Assembly: GCF_010729105.1 (NCBI RefSeq)
Contig: NZ_AP022573.1
Location: forward strand, 5,704,001-5,768,000
Length of the DNA stretch: 64,000 nt
Origin: Mycobacterium saskatchewanense
GTDB lineage: Bacteria > Actinomycetota > Actinomycetes > Mycobacteriales > Mycobacteriaceae
Direction: 5' to 3'
This document shows, one piece after another, positions 18,922 through 27,788 of this stretch. Made by a program: the position numbers and the translations under genes. Each line of letters opens with the position of its first letter. The first letter of the stretch is position 1. Below the pieces are notes generated by a model. That model was given only the letters and a program-made list of their open reading frames with translations, was not told where the DNA came from and did not search any database.

Positions 18922-19118
18922 ACTCGCATTTCCCAGCGGCTTTTGCCGGATTCGCGACTCAGCGCCGCTTCGACACGGAGCTCCCCGGTGAGCCGGGCAG
19001 GACGAAAGCCGGTGGTTTGTACGGGTCCGCGCAGACCACGGCGCTGATTGGCTCTGGTTGCGGCCGTCGCGCCGGCGGGCCGCTGATGCCGGGTTTGTCG
19101 AACGAAAGGTGCACGACC

Positions 19119-20774
19119 ATGGTCGGACCCCCTGCCGTCATCGAGTACGTCCTGGGGCGGCTGCACGAGATCGGCGTCACTGACATCTTCGGCGTGCCCG
19201 GCGATTTCGCGTTTCCCATACAGGACGCCATCGTGGCCCATCCCGACATCAACTGGATCGGATGCTGCAACGAACTCAACGCCGGTTATGCAGCCGACGG
19301 ATATGCCCGGGTTCGGGGCGTGGGCGCCCTCAGCACCACCTACGGCGTCGGCGAACTCGGTGCGATCAGTGCGGTGGCGGGCTCCTACGCCGAGCATTTG
19401 CCGGTCTTTCACCTGACCGGCATGCCCAGCCTCGCCGCGCAGGCCGACCGCGCACTCGTGCACCACACGTTGGGTGACGGCGAATTCGGGTTGTTCCGCA
19501 AGATGGCGGACGTCGTCGTGGGGGCCAGTTCGATCATCAGCCCGGCGAACGCGGTTGCCGAGACCGAGCGTTTGATCGCCGAGGCTCTCTACAACCGTCG
19601 TCCGGTGTACATGGCGTTCCCCTCCGATATCGTCAACAAGCCCGTGCTTGCCACGTCGGCACCGCTGGCTATCCCGACAAGCGACGCTCGCGCACTCGCC
19701 GCCGCGGCAGACGCGGTGCTGAGCGCCCTGAACATGGCCGCCAACGCCTGTGCGCTACCGGGCCTCCTGCTCGACCGCCTGGGCATCAGCGACTCGGCCG
19801 TGGCGTTCATCGAAAAGACAGGGTTGCCGTTTGCGACCATGTTCGCCGACAAGTCGGTCATCGATGAAGATCACCCGAACTACATCGGGATGTACGACGG
19901 CCACCTCATGGACGAGTCGGTGCGGGAATTCGTCGAATCGGCGGACGTGGTGATCGCCATCGGTACCATGCAAACCGACTTCAATACCGGGGCATTCACC
20001 GCACGACTGGACCCTGGGCGCTTGATCGACATCGGGTTGCACCGCACGAAAGTAGGGCCGGCCGTCTTCCACGACGTCGAGATGGCGGATCTGCTCCGGG
20101 AGCTAATCGCCCGTGACTTGAAGCCGCACGCGCACAACGGGATGCGACCGGAATCCTTGACCGCTCCGCCGGCTTCGCAGGGTGATCCGATCACTGCGGA
20201 GGCGCTGTACCCGCGGTGGGAAGGCTTCGTGAGACCGGGCGACATCGTGCTCGCGGAAACCGGCACCAGCTCTATGGGTTTGGCGTTTTCCCGGCTGCCA
20301 CGCGGGGCGCGTTTCCACAACCAGTCCTTGTGGGGCGCCATCGGGTGGGCGACGCCGGCGGCTCTCGGCGCGGCCGTCGCCGCACCTGACCGAAGGGTTG
20401 TGCTCATCACGGGGGAAGGCTCGCACCAGTTGACGGCACAGGAGATCGGCCAGTTTCACCGGCTCGGTTTGCGCCCCGTCATATTCGTGCTCAACAACAA
20501 TGGCTACCTGATCGAACGGCTACTTTGCGCAGATCCCGACATCGCCTATAACGACGTCGCGCCCTGGAACTACACCGAATTGCCGCACGCGTTGGGCTGC
20601 GACGGCTGGTTCACAGCACGCGTGACGAACGTCGGCGAATTTGAGGCGGCGTTGACCACGGCAGGTGACGGCGAGCGCGCCGCCTACATCGAAGTCGTCA
20701 CCGACGCCGACGAGGCCCCGCCGCTGGCGAAGAAGCTGCACGACAGCACCAAGACCCTGTATCACGCCGGCTGA
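19119..20774 (+). CDS. Thiamine-diphosphate-dependent 2-keto-acid decarboxylase
   Basis: A 551-residue enzyme of the pyruvate/indolepyruvate decarboxylase family that converts a 2-keto acid to an aldehyde and CO2. Seen: the N-terminal IFGVPGDFAFP, the cofactor-activating Glu in CCNELNAGYAADGYAR, the paired histidines in VHHTLGDGEF, and the ThDP/Mg motif ITGEGSHQLTAQE ... NNNGYLIER. The usual GDG is GEG here. The HH pair marks true decarboxylases rather than acetolactate synthases. The ATG at 19119 has AAAGG about 9 bases upstream. Whether the substrate is pyruvate, indolepyruvate or a branched keto acid is not decidable by eye. Confidence 0.88.
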   Translation: MVGPPAVIEYVLGRLHEIGVTDIFGVPGDFAFPIQDAIVAHPDINWIGCCNELNAGYAADGYARVRGVGALSTTYGVGELGAISAVAGSYAEHLPVFHLTGMPSLAAQADRALVHHTLGDGEFGLFRKMADVVVGASSIISPANAVAETERLIAEALYNRRPVYMAFPSDIVNKPVLATSAPLAIPTSDARALAAAADAVLSALNMAANACALPGLLLDRLGISDSAVAFIEKTGLPFATMFADKSVIDEDHPNYIGMYDGHLMDESVREFVESADVVIAIGTMQTDFNTGAFTARLDPGRLIDIGLHRTKVGPAVFHDVEMADLLRELIARDLKPHAHNGMRPESLTAPPASQGDPITAEALYPRWEGFVRPGDIVLAETGTSSMGLAFSRLPRGARFHNQSLWGAIGWATPAALGAAVAAPDRRVVLITGEGSHQLTAQEIGQFHRLGLRPVIFVLNNNGYLIERLLCADPDIAYNDVAPWNYTELPHALGCDGWFTARVTNVGEFEAALTTAGDGERAAYIEVVTDADEAPPLAKKLHDSTKTLYHAG

Positions 20775-20926
20775 CGGCCTGCCTACACCCTCGGAAGGCC
20801 GCCCGCGTGGCCATCGTCTTGCCACCGACGGCACCGCGGACCCGCAATGGCGGCTCAAAGCAACACCAGCCGCGCTCGCACGGACCAGGTCCGGGCGAAC
20901 CTCCCCGCACCGGAAAGGACCGTTCG

Positions 20927-22018
20927 ATGACTCGCACCGGCAATAGCGCTTCCCGCATTCATGCCGCGTCGCTGTGGGAGGGTGAGATCGTCGAGGAATC
21001 CGACCTCGGGTCGATGCGGCGGATCACCGTCGACGATCTGCCGGTCCTCAAGGGGCTCTCCATCAAGCGGCTGCTGATCAACCCGGATGCCATGCGCACC
21101 CCGCACTGGCATGCCAACGCCAACGAACTCACCTACTGTGTCTCGGGCACCGCGCTGGTCTCCGTGCTGGACACCGGGAGCAGGTTCGCTTCGTTCATCG
21201 TCGCGGCGGGCGACATGTTCCACGTCGACTCGGGTTCGCTGCACCACATCGAGAACGTCGGCGAGGACGTCGCCGAATTCATCATCACGTTCAGCAGCGA
21301 GCGTCCCGAAGACTTCGGACTGGGCGCGGCGTTCGGCGCCATGACCGACGCGGTGCTGGGCAATACGTACGGCCTCAGCGCCGCGGACTTCGCCGGGGTC
21401 CGCCGCGACACCAAGGACCGGAAGCTCGCACGCCGGCGGAGTGAGCCGCGGATCCCGAGCACCGCGTACTACGACGATCCCCACAAATTCGGCGTCGAGG
21501 CGATGACCCCGCCGGTCAGCATCGCCGTCGGCTCCGCCCGCACGGCCCGCTTGCAGTACTGGCCGGCGCTGAAAGATCTGTCGATGTACTCGTTGCGCAT
21601 CCGCGAGGACGGGATGCGCGAACCGCACTGGCACCCCATCACCGCGGAGATGGGCTACGTGAACAAGGGCAATGCCCGCATGACGCTCATGAACCCGGAC
21701 GGCACGCTGGACACCTGGCACCTGGGCCGGGGCGACATGTACTTCATCCCGCGGGCGTACCCGCACCACATCGAGGTAGTCGACTCACCCGACATCCACT
21801 TCTGCATCTTCTTCGACCAGCCCACGCCCGGCGACATCGGCTACCGGACGTCGGTCAGCGCTTACTCGCGCGAAGTCCTCGCGGCGACGTTCAACACCCA
21901 CATTGACGACCTCCCAGAATTGCCGTTCACCAAAGCCGACCCGCTGATTGTCAACCGCGTCAACCCCGTCGACGCCCAGGCCGTCGGTGAGGGCTGCACG
22001 GCCGACCGGACCGTGTGA
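20927..22018 (+). CDS. Bicupin, oxalate-decarboxylase-like
   Basis: A 363-residue protein with two cupin domains. Domain 1 has PHWHANANELTYCVSG and GSLHHIEN. Domain 2 has PHWHPITAEMGYVNKG and AYPHHIEV. Both keep the His-His-Glu-His metal ligand set, as in Mn-dependent oxalate decarboxylases, so both sites could bind metal. No signal peptide is present. The ATG at 20927 follows GGAAAGGA. It lies 152 bp after the keto-acid decarboxylase on the same strand. An oxalate substrate is inferred from fold and motifs only; other bicupins act on sugars or quercetin. Confidence 0.8.
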   Translation: MTRTGNSASRIHAASLWEGEIVEESDLGSMRRITVDDLPVLKGLSIKRLLINPDAMRTPHWHANANELTYCVSGTALVSVLDTGSRFASFIVAAGDMFHVDSGSLHHIENVGEDVAEFIITFSSERPEDFGLGAAFGAMTDAVLGNTYGLSAADFAGVRRDTKDRKLARRRSEPRIPSTAYYDDPHKFGVEAMTPPVSIAVGSARTARLQYWPALKDLSMYSLRIREDGMREPHWHPITAEMGYVNKGNARMTLMNPDGTLDTWHLGRGDMYFIPRAYPHHIEVVDSPDIHFCIFFDQPTPGDIGYRTSVSAYSREVLAATFNTHIDDLPELPFTKADPLIVNRVNPVDAQAVGEGCTADRTV

Positions 22019-22154
22019 GCGCCGGGAGGCAAGCGCGACGCCGCGGGAAGAGGTGCATCCGGCATCCTCACGTGCGTTACGTGCGTGGACATAACGGTTG
22101 CGTCTCGGTGTGTCGGCGCTTGTAGCCCCTCGCCCCTCAATAACATTTGTAACG

Positions 22155-23984
22155 ATGGCAACACGAAGCACTTTGGCAACAGGCGCGTCGGCGGTTTCCG
22201 GCGTGCTCCTCGTCGCGGTCGTCGCGCTCTCGGGGTGCACCCCGCGGCCCGACGGCCCCGGCCCGGCCGCCGAGAAGTTCTTCCACGCCCTGTCGATCGG
22301 CGACACCGCGACGGCGGCCCAGCTCTCCGACAACCCGAACGACGCCCGGGAAGCGCTCAACGCGGCGTGGGCGGGCCTGCAGGCGACCCACCTGGACGCC
22401 CAGATCCTCAACGCCAAGTACGCCGAGGACACCGGCACGGTCAGCTACCGCTTCACTTGGCATTTGCCCAAGAATCGGACCTGGGCGTACGACGGCCAGC
22501 TGCGGATGGCGCGCGACGAGGGCCGATGGGAGGTGCGCTGGACCGCCAACGGCCTGCACCCCAAGCTGGGCGAGCACCAGACGTTCGCGCTGCGGTCCGA
22601 CCCGCCGCGGCGCGCCTCGGTCAACGAGCTGGGCGGCAGCGATGTCCTGGCGCCCGGATACCTGTACCACTACACGCTGGACGCCACCCAGGCCGGCTCG
22701 GGCCTGGCCCTGATCGGCACGGCGCACGCGGTGGTGGACGTCCTGCACCCCTTCAACAACGCACTCGGCGACCCGCAGCTGCTGGCCGAACAAGCCAGCT
22801 CGGCGACGCAGCCGGTGGACCTGGGGGTGACACTCAAGCCCGACGACAACGACAAGGTCTTCCCGCTGATCGGGAAACTGCCCGGCGTCGTCGTCACACC
22901 CATCGCCGACATGTTGCCGAGCGATCCGCGCTTCGCACCGGCCGTCGTCGCCGCGGTGAAGAAGGCCGTGATCGACCAGCTCGACGGCCAGGCCGGCTGG
23001 CGGGTGGTCAGCGTCAACCAGAACGGCGTCGACGTCGCGGTGCTGCACGAGGTGGAGGGCGCGCCCGCGCCGTCGGTGTCGATCACCCTGGACCGGGTGG
23101 TGCAGAACGCCGCTCAGCGCGCGGTGGACAACAAGGGCGGCAAGGCGATGATCGTCGTGATCAAGCCGTCGACGGGGGAGATCCTGGCGATCGCCCAGAA
23201 CGGCGGGGCCGACGCCGACGGTCTACCCGCGGCCAACGGCCTCTTCCCGCCGGGGTCGACGTTCAAGATGATCACCGCCGGGGCGGCCGTCGACCGCGAC
23301 ATGGCCACGCCCAACTCGATGCTGGGCTGCCCGGGCCATCTTGACATCGGTCATCGCACCATCCCCAACTACGGCGGCTTCGACCTCGGCGTCGTGTCGA
23401 TGTCACGGGCGTTCGCCAGCTCCTGCAACACCACGTTCGCCGAGCTGAGCAGCAAGATGCCGCCGCGCGGCCTGACGCAGACGGCCTCCCAGTACGGCAT
23501 TGGGCTGGACTACACGGTGGACGGGATCACCACGGTCACCGGGTCGGTGCCGCCGACGGTGGACCTGGCCGAGCGCACCGAGGACGGCTTCGGCCAGGGC
23601 AAGGTGCTGGCCAGCCCTTTCGGCATGGCGTTGGTGGCGGCCACCGTCGCCGCAGGCAGGACGCCCGTGCCGCAGCTCATCGCGGGGCACGCGACGACGG
23701 TCGACGGTGACAACACCCCCATCTCGCCCAAGATGGTCGACGCGCTGCGTCCGATGATGCGGCTGGTGGTGACCAACGGGACGGCCAAGGAGATCGCCGG
23801 CTGCGGCGAGGTCTACGGGAAGACGGGCGAGGCCGAGTTCCCGGGCGGCTCGCACTCCTGGTTTGCCGGATACCGCGGCGACCTGGCGTTCGCCTCGCTG
23901 ATCGTGGGGGGCGGCAGCTCGGAGTGGGCGGTGCGGATGACGAAGTTCATGTTCGAGGCCATGCCGCCGGGCTACCTGGCCTAG
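22155..23984 (+). CDS. Penicillin-binding lipoprotein (Rv2864c-like class B PBP)
   Basis: A 609-residue exported transpeptidase. An N-terminal signal ends in the lipobox ALSGC (about residue 27). A MecA-N/NTF2-like domain (AAEKFFHALSIGDTATAAQL) and a dimerisation-like region follow. The transpeptidase domain has the SxxK in PPGSTFKMI, SxN in ASSCNTTF and KTG in VYGKTGEAEF. It crosslinks peptidoglycan at the outer face of the membrane and is a beta-lactam target. The ATG at 22155 places the lipobox correctly; an earlier GTG/ATG frame would push it inward. It corresponds to Rv2864c (603 residues). Confidence 0.93.
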   Translation: MATRSTLATGASAVSGVLLVAVVALSGCTPRPDGPGPAAEKFFHALSIGDTATAAQLSDNPNDAREALNAAWAGLQATHLDAQILNAKYAEDTGTVSYRFTWHLPKNRTWAYDGQLRMARDEGRWEVRWTANGLHPKLGEHQTFALRSDPPRRASVNELGGSDVLAPGYLYHYTLDATQAGSGLALIGTAHAVVDVLHPFNNALGDPQLLAEQASSATQPVDLGVTLKPDDNDKVFPLIGKLPGVVVTPIADMLPSDPRFAPAVVAAVKKAVIDQLDGQAGWRVVSVNQNGVDVAVLHEVEGAPAPSVSITLDRVVQNAAQRAVDNKGGKAMIVVIKPSTGEILAIAQNGGADADGLPAANGLFPPGSTFKMITAGAAVDRDMATPNSMLGCPGHLDIGHRTIPNYGGFDLGVVSMSRAFASSCNTTFAELSSKMPPRGLTQTASQYGIGLDYTVDGITTVTGSVPPTVDLAERTEDGFGQGKVLASPFGMALVAATVAAGRTPVPQLIAGHATTVDGDNTPISPKMVDALRPMMRLVVTNGTAKEIAGCGEVYGKTGEAEFPGGSHSWFAGYRGDLAFASLIVGGGSSEWAVRMTKFMFEAMPPGYLA

Positions 23985-24028
23985 CTCGTTCGAGGCGCGT
24001 TCGTTCCCCCGGGCGGTAAATTGCGAAC

Positions 24029-24613
24029 ATGACGGATGCCGGCGGGGACATGGTGACGTTGCGCGTCTCCGACGCCGACCGCAACGGCACCATGCGGCGA
24101 TTGCACAACGCGGTCGCGCTCGGGCTGATCGACATCGATGAGTTCGAGCAGCGCTCGTCGCGGGTCTCCTACGCGCGCACTCGAGGCGAGCTGGACGGGG
24201 TCGTCGACGACTTGCCCGGGCCCGGCGCCATCGTCACCTCCGCGGCCGACCGGGTGGAGCTGCGCGGGTGGGCCGGCTCGCTGAAGCGCCACGGGGAGTG
24301 GACCGTGCCGACACGGTTGGCCCTGGTACGCCGTCTGGGCTCGGTCGACCTCGACCTGACCAAGGCCCGGTTCGCCGGGCCCGTGGTGGTGATCGAGCTC
24401 GACATGCGGTTCGGCTCGGTGCACGTCCGGCTGCCCGCGGGCGCCAGCGCCTCGATCGACGACGTCGAGGTGTACGGGGGCAGCGCCAGCGACCGCCGCA
24501 AAGACGCGCCGGGGGAGGGGCGGCCGCACGTGGTGCTGACCGGCCGGGTGGTCTGCGGGTCGGTAGTCATCCGCGGACCCCGCCGCTCGCCGCTGCGCCG
24601 TCGCAGGGCTTGA
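24029..24613 (+). CDS. DUF1707 domain protein (Rv2862c-like)
   Basis: A 194-residue protein. Residues 10-60 match DUF1707, the SHOCT-like short domain (LRVSDADRNGTMRRLHNAVA, then GLIDIDEFEQRSSRVSYART). The rest resembles the cell-wall-active antibiotic-response fold (GSVDLDLTKARF, FGSVHVRLPAGASASIDDV). No membrane segment is visible. It lies 44 bp after the PBP gene. Function unknown; a link with envelope stress is only inferred from domain relatives. Confidence 0.8.
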   Translation: MTDAGGDMVTLRVSDADRNGTMRRLHNAVALGLIDIDEFEQRSSRVSYARTRGELDGVVDDLPGPGAIVTSAADRVELRGWAGSLKRHGEWTVPTRLALVRRLGSVDLDLTKARFAGPVVVIELDMRFGSVHVRLPAGASASIDDVEVYGGSASDRRKDAPGEGRPHVVLTGRVVCGSVVIRGPRRSPLRRRRA

Positions 24614-24660
24614 CGGCCGCGGCAGCGGGGTTGGAGCGCACCGGCGATTAAGCTGGCAGC

Positions 24661-25518
24661 ATGCCCGCCCGCACCGCCCTCTCGCCCGGAGTGTTGTCCC
24701 CGACCCTGCCGGTGCCCGCCAGCATCCCGCGCCCCGAATACGTCGGCAAGCCGACGGCCCAGGAAGGGAGCGAGCCCTGGGTGCAGACGCCGGAGGTCAT
24801 CGAGAAGATGCGCGTCGCCGGCCGGATCGCGGCCGGCGCGCTGGCCGAGGCCGGCAAAGCCGTCGCTCCCGGGGTGACCACCGACGAGCTGGACCGGATC
24901 GCGCACGAATACATGGTCGACCACGGCGCCTACCCGTCGACGCTGGGCTACAAGGGCTACCCGAAGTCGTGCTGCACGTCGCTCAACGAGGTGATCTGCC
25001 ACGGCATCCCCGACTCGACGGTCGTCGAAGACGGAGACATTGTCAACATCGACGTCACCGCGTACATCGACGGGGTGCACGGCGACACCAACGCGACCTT
25101 TCTCGCCGGCGACGTCTCCGAGGAACACCGGCTGCTCGTCGAGCGCACGCGCGAGGCGACGATGCGTGCGATCAACGCGGTCAAACCCGGCCGCGCGCTC
25201 TCGGTCGTCGGCCGGGTCATCGAGGCCTATGCGAACCGCTTCGGCTACAACGTGGTTCGCGACTTCACCGGCCACGGCATCGGCACCACCTTCCACAACG
25301 GCCTGGTCGTGCTGCACTACGACCAGCCGTCGGTGTCGACCATCATGCAGCCGGGCATGACGTTCACCATCGAGCCGATGATCAACCTCGGCGGCCTGGA
25401 CTACGAGATCTGGGACGACGGCTGGACCGTGGTCACCAAAGACCGCAAGTGGACCGCCCAGTTCGAGCACACGCTGCTGGTCACCGAAACCGGCGCCGAA
25501 ATCCTCACCCTGCCATGA
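24661..25518 (+). CDS. mapB: Methionine aminopeptidase, type I
   Basis: A 285-residue cytosolic metalloprotease that removes N-terminal Met. The five metal ligands are in place: the two Asp in [19 protein letters not shown], His in [11 protein letters not shown], Glu in TIEPMINLG and Glu in [11 protein letters not shown]. The 40-residue N-terminal extension with PEYVGKP is typical of the mycobacterial MapB (Rv2861c), which has an SH3-binding-like Pro-rich tail. The start codon follows the DUF1707 gene by 47 bp. Confidence 0.95.
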   Translation: MPARTALSPGVLSPTLPVPASIPRPEYVGKPTAQEGSEPWVQTPEVIEKMRVAGRIAAGALAEAGKAVAPGVTTDELDRIAHEYMVDHGAYPSTLGYKGYPKSCCTSLNEVICHGIPDSTVVEDGDIVNIDVTAYIDGVHGDTNATFLAGDVSEEHRLLVERTREATMRAINAVKPGRALSVVGRVIEAYANRFGYNVVRDFTGHGIGTTFHNGLVVLHYDQPSVSTIMQPGMTFTIEPMINLGGLDYEIWDDGWTVVTKDRKWTAQFEHTLLVTETGAEILTLP

Positions 25519-25597
25519 CCTTTTCCTCGCGAGCAGACACAGAACCGCACTTTCCGGGCGGAAACCATGCGATTTGGTGTCTGGTGACCATGGATCG

Positions 25598-27100
25598 GTG
25601 AGCGGGGCGCTGCTGGTCGCCGGCACCAGCTCCGACGCCGGGAAATCCGTCGTGGTGGCCGGGCTGTGCCGGCTGTTGGCCCGCGGCGGGGCCCGGGTCG
25701 CGCCGTTCAAGGCGCAGAACATGTCCAACAACTCCGTGGTGACCGTCGAGGGCGGCGAGATCGGCCGGGCCCAGGCGATCCAGGCGCGGGCGGCGGGACT
25801 CGAACCCAGTGTCCGATTCAACCCGATCCTGCTCAAGCCGGGCAGCGACCGGGCGTCGCAGCTGGTCATCCGGGGCTGCGTCGCGGAATCGGTTACCGCC
25901 GCCGACTATGTGCGGCACCGAGACCGGCTCGCCGGCATCGTGGCGGACGACCTCGCGCGCCTGCGCGAAGAGTTCGATGCGGTGGTCTGCGAGGGGGCCG
26001 GCTCACCGGCCGAAATCAATCTACGGGCAACGGATCTGGCCAACATGGGCCTGGCCCGGGCCGCGAACCTGCCGGTGCTGCTGGTCGGTGACATCGACCG
26101 CGGCGGCCTGCTGGCCCACCTGTTCGGCACCGTCGCCGTGCTCGACCCCGAGGACCAGGCACTCATCGCCGGCTTCGTCGTCAACAAGTTCCGCGGCGAC
26201 CCGGCGTTGCTGGCGCCCGGGCTGGACCAGCTGGGGGTCATGACCGGGCGCCCGACGTACGGTGTGCTGCCCTACGCCGACGAACTGTGGCTCGACGCCG
26301 AGGACTCGCTGTCGGTGGTCCCACGCCGCGTGGTGGGGACGCCCGCGCCGCCGCGTGGCAGCGAATGGTTGCGCGTGGCCGCCGTCCGGTTGCCCCGGAT
26401 CTCCAACTCCACCGACGTCGAGGCGCTGGCCTGCGAACCGGGGGTGCTGGTGCGGTGGGTGACCGACCCCGCCGACCTGGCCGACGCGGACCTGATCGTC
26501 CTGCCCGGCAGTAAGGCGACCGTCGTCGACCTGGAGTGGCTGCACGAGCGGGGACTGGCGGGCGCGATTGCCCGGCACGCGCGGGCCGACCGGCCGGTGC
26601 TCGGCATCTGCGGGGGATTCCAGATGCTGTGCCGCCGCATCGACGACCCGGTGGAATCCGGGCGTGAGGAGGTTGCCGGGTTGGGCCTACTCGACGCCGA
26701 CATCGCCTTCCGCGCGGTTAAGACGCTGCGCCGCTGGCAGCGGCCGCTCACCGGGTACGAGATCCATCACGGGCAAGTCGCACGATGCGACGAGGAGACA
26801 TGGTTCGTGGCCGACTCCGAGCCGCAGGGCGTCGCGCGCGGCGCCGTCTTCGGCACCCATTGGCACGGCCTGCTCGACAATGACGTGTTCCGCCGCGGGT
26901 GGCTGACCCGCGTCGCGGCGGCAGCCGGGCGGCGCGGCTTCGTGGTCGCCCCTGACACCGACGTCGCGGTTCGGCGCGACGCGCAACTCGACGTGATTGC
27001 CGACCTGTTGGCGTCCCACCTGGACCTCGACGCCGTCCTCGGGCTGCTCGACGGTCCGCCACCGCAACGGCCACGCCTGTCAACGTCGTTGCACCACTGA
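25598..27100 (+). CDS. cobQ: Cobyric acid synthase
   Basis: A 500-residue glutamine-dependent amidotransferase that amidates adenosylcobyrinic acid a,c-diamide at four carboxylates. The N-terminal ATP domain has [13 protein letters not shown] and [12 protein letters not shown]. The C-terminal class I GATase has the nucleophile in [10 protein letters not shown] and the His in [11 protein letters not shown] at 25598 is chosen to align with the usual start SG-LLVAGT; an in-frame start at 25574 would overlap less plausible sequence. In M. tuberculosis cobQ1 is elsewhere (Rv0255c), so its place here between mapB and glnA4 is a difference. No cobalamin riboswitch is visible upstream. Confidence 0.93.
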   Translation: MSGALLVAGTSSDAGKSVVVAGLCRLLARGGARVAPFKAQNMSNNSVVTVEGGEIGRAQAIQARAAGLEPSVRFNPILLKPGSDRASQLVIRGCVAESVTAADYVRHRDRLAGIVADDLARLREEFDAVVCEGAGSPAEINLRATDLANMGLARAANLPVLLVGDIDRGGLLAHLFGTVAVLDPEDQALIAGFVVNKFRGDPALLAPGLDQLGVMTGRPTYGVLPYADELWLDAEDSLSVVPRRVVGTPAPPRGSEWLRVAAVRLPRISNSTDVEALACEPGVLVRWVTDPADLADADLIVLPGSKATVVDLEWLHERGLAGAIARHARADRPVLGICGGFQMLCRRIDDPVESGREEVAGLGLLDADIAFRAVKTLRRWQRPLTGYEIHHGQVARCDEETWFVADSEPQGVARGAVFGTHWHGLLDNDVFRRGWLTRVAAAAGRRGFVVAPDTDVAVRRDAQLDVIADLLASHLDLDAVLGLLDGPPPQRPRLSTSLHH

Positions 27101-27207
27101 GGCGTTGACCGGTCGACGGCCGCACCACGCCCGCCCCGGCGGGCGGTAAGCGCATCGATGTGGAGGGCACCTCGCGCACGCGGACGGATTGGTTGTAGCG
27201 TGCGTGA

Positions 27208-27768
27208 GTGACCTCGATGATGACGACACTCGACGGTTTCCCCGTCCCAGTAGCCGTTACGGGTCCGGAGAAAGGCGTCGTCGTCCTGTTCCTGGGTGAC
27301 GAGCAGCGGGCCCCCGCCGCGTATGACGCGGTATGCGAGCGCCTGCACACCGCGTCGCTGCGGACTGTCGTCGTGGGTTTCGACCCTCGCCTCACCGCGA
27401 AGTCGGTGGTCGGCATCCTCGACGCCCTGGGGATCGGCTGGGCCGTGATCGTCGGCGACCGCGCCGGTGCCGGGCTGGCCTGGGAGGTCGCGGCGACCAG
27501 GCTGGGCCGGTTCGTCGGGCTCGTGGCGATCGACCGGGGACATCCCCGCGTTCCCGGCCCCGCCGGCGCGGTCGCGGACGACCAGTGCCCGCCGGTCGAA
27601 GTCGGCACCACGGTGCTGGTCAGCTCCCCGGCCGCGCGGGCGGTCGCCCGCGACAGCCAGCGGTTCGTCTACGCCGAGTACCGCGTGGTGGACCTCGGGC
27701 GTCGCACCGTGCAGGAGTCGACGGCGCAGCTGGCCGCCGAGATCGTGTTGCGCGCCAGCACCTGGTAG
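27208..27768 (+). CDS. Small alpha/beta-hydrolase-like protein with a degenerate nucleophile elbow
   Basis: A 186-residue protein with an alpha/beta-hydrolase-like pattern (GVVVLFLGDEQRAPAAYDAV, then a strand and WAVIVGDRAGAGLAWEVA). Where hydrolases have G-x-Ser-x-G, this has G-D-R-A-G, so no nucleophile is at the expected place. No catalytic His can be assigned. It is shorter than the family norm (about 250-300). It may be a non-catalytic relative. The GTG at 27208 is the best start. It lies 20 bp before glnA4 and 107 bp after cobQ. Confidence 0.6.
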   Translation: MTSMMTTLDGFPVPVAVTGPEKGVVVLFLGDEQRAPAAYDAVCERLHTASLRTVVVGFDPRLTAKSVVGILDALGIGWAVIVGDRAGAGLAWEVAATRLGRFVGLVAIDRGHPRVPGPAGAVADDQCPPVEVGTTVLVSSPAARAVARDSQRFVYAEYRVVDLGRRTVQESTAQLAAEIVLRASTW

Positions 27769-27788
27769 TTCCTGGTTGACTAGCCGTC

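Noticed and set aside
18177..19118. N-terminal extension of the keto-acid decarboxylase frame
   Set aside because: It overlaps the LuxR-type gene on the other strand and has no family similarity; the ATG at 19119 has a ribosome site and starts the family domain.
25519..25597. Cobalamin riboswitch before cobQ
   Set aside because: The gap is only 79 bp and no B12-box-like sequence is visible.
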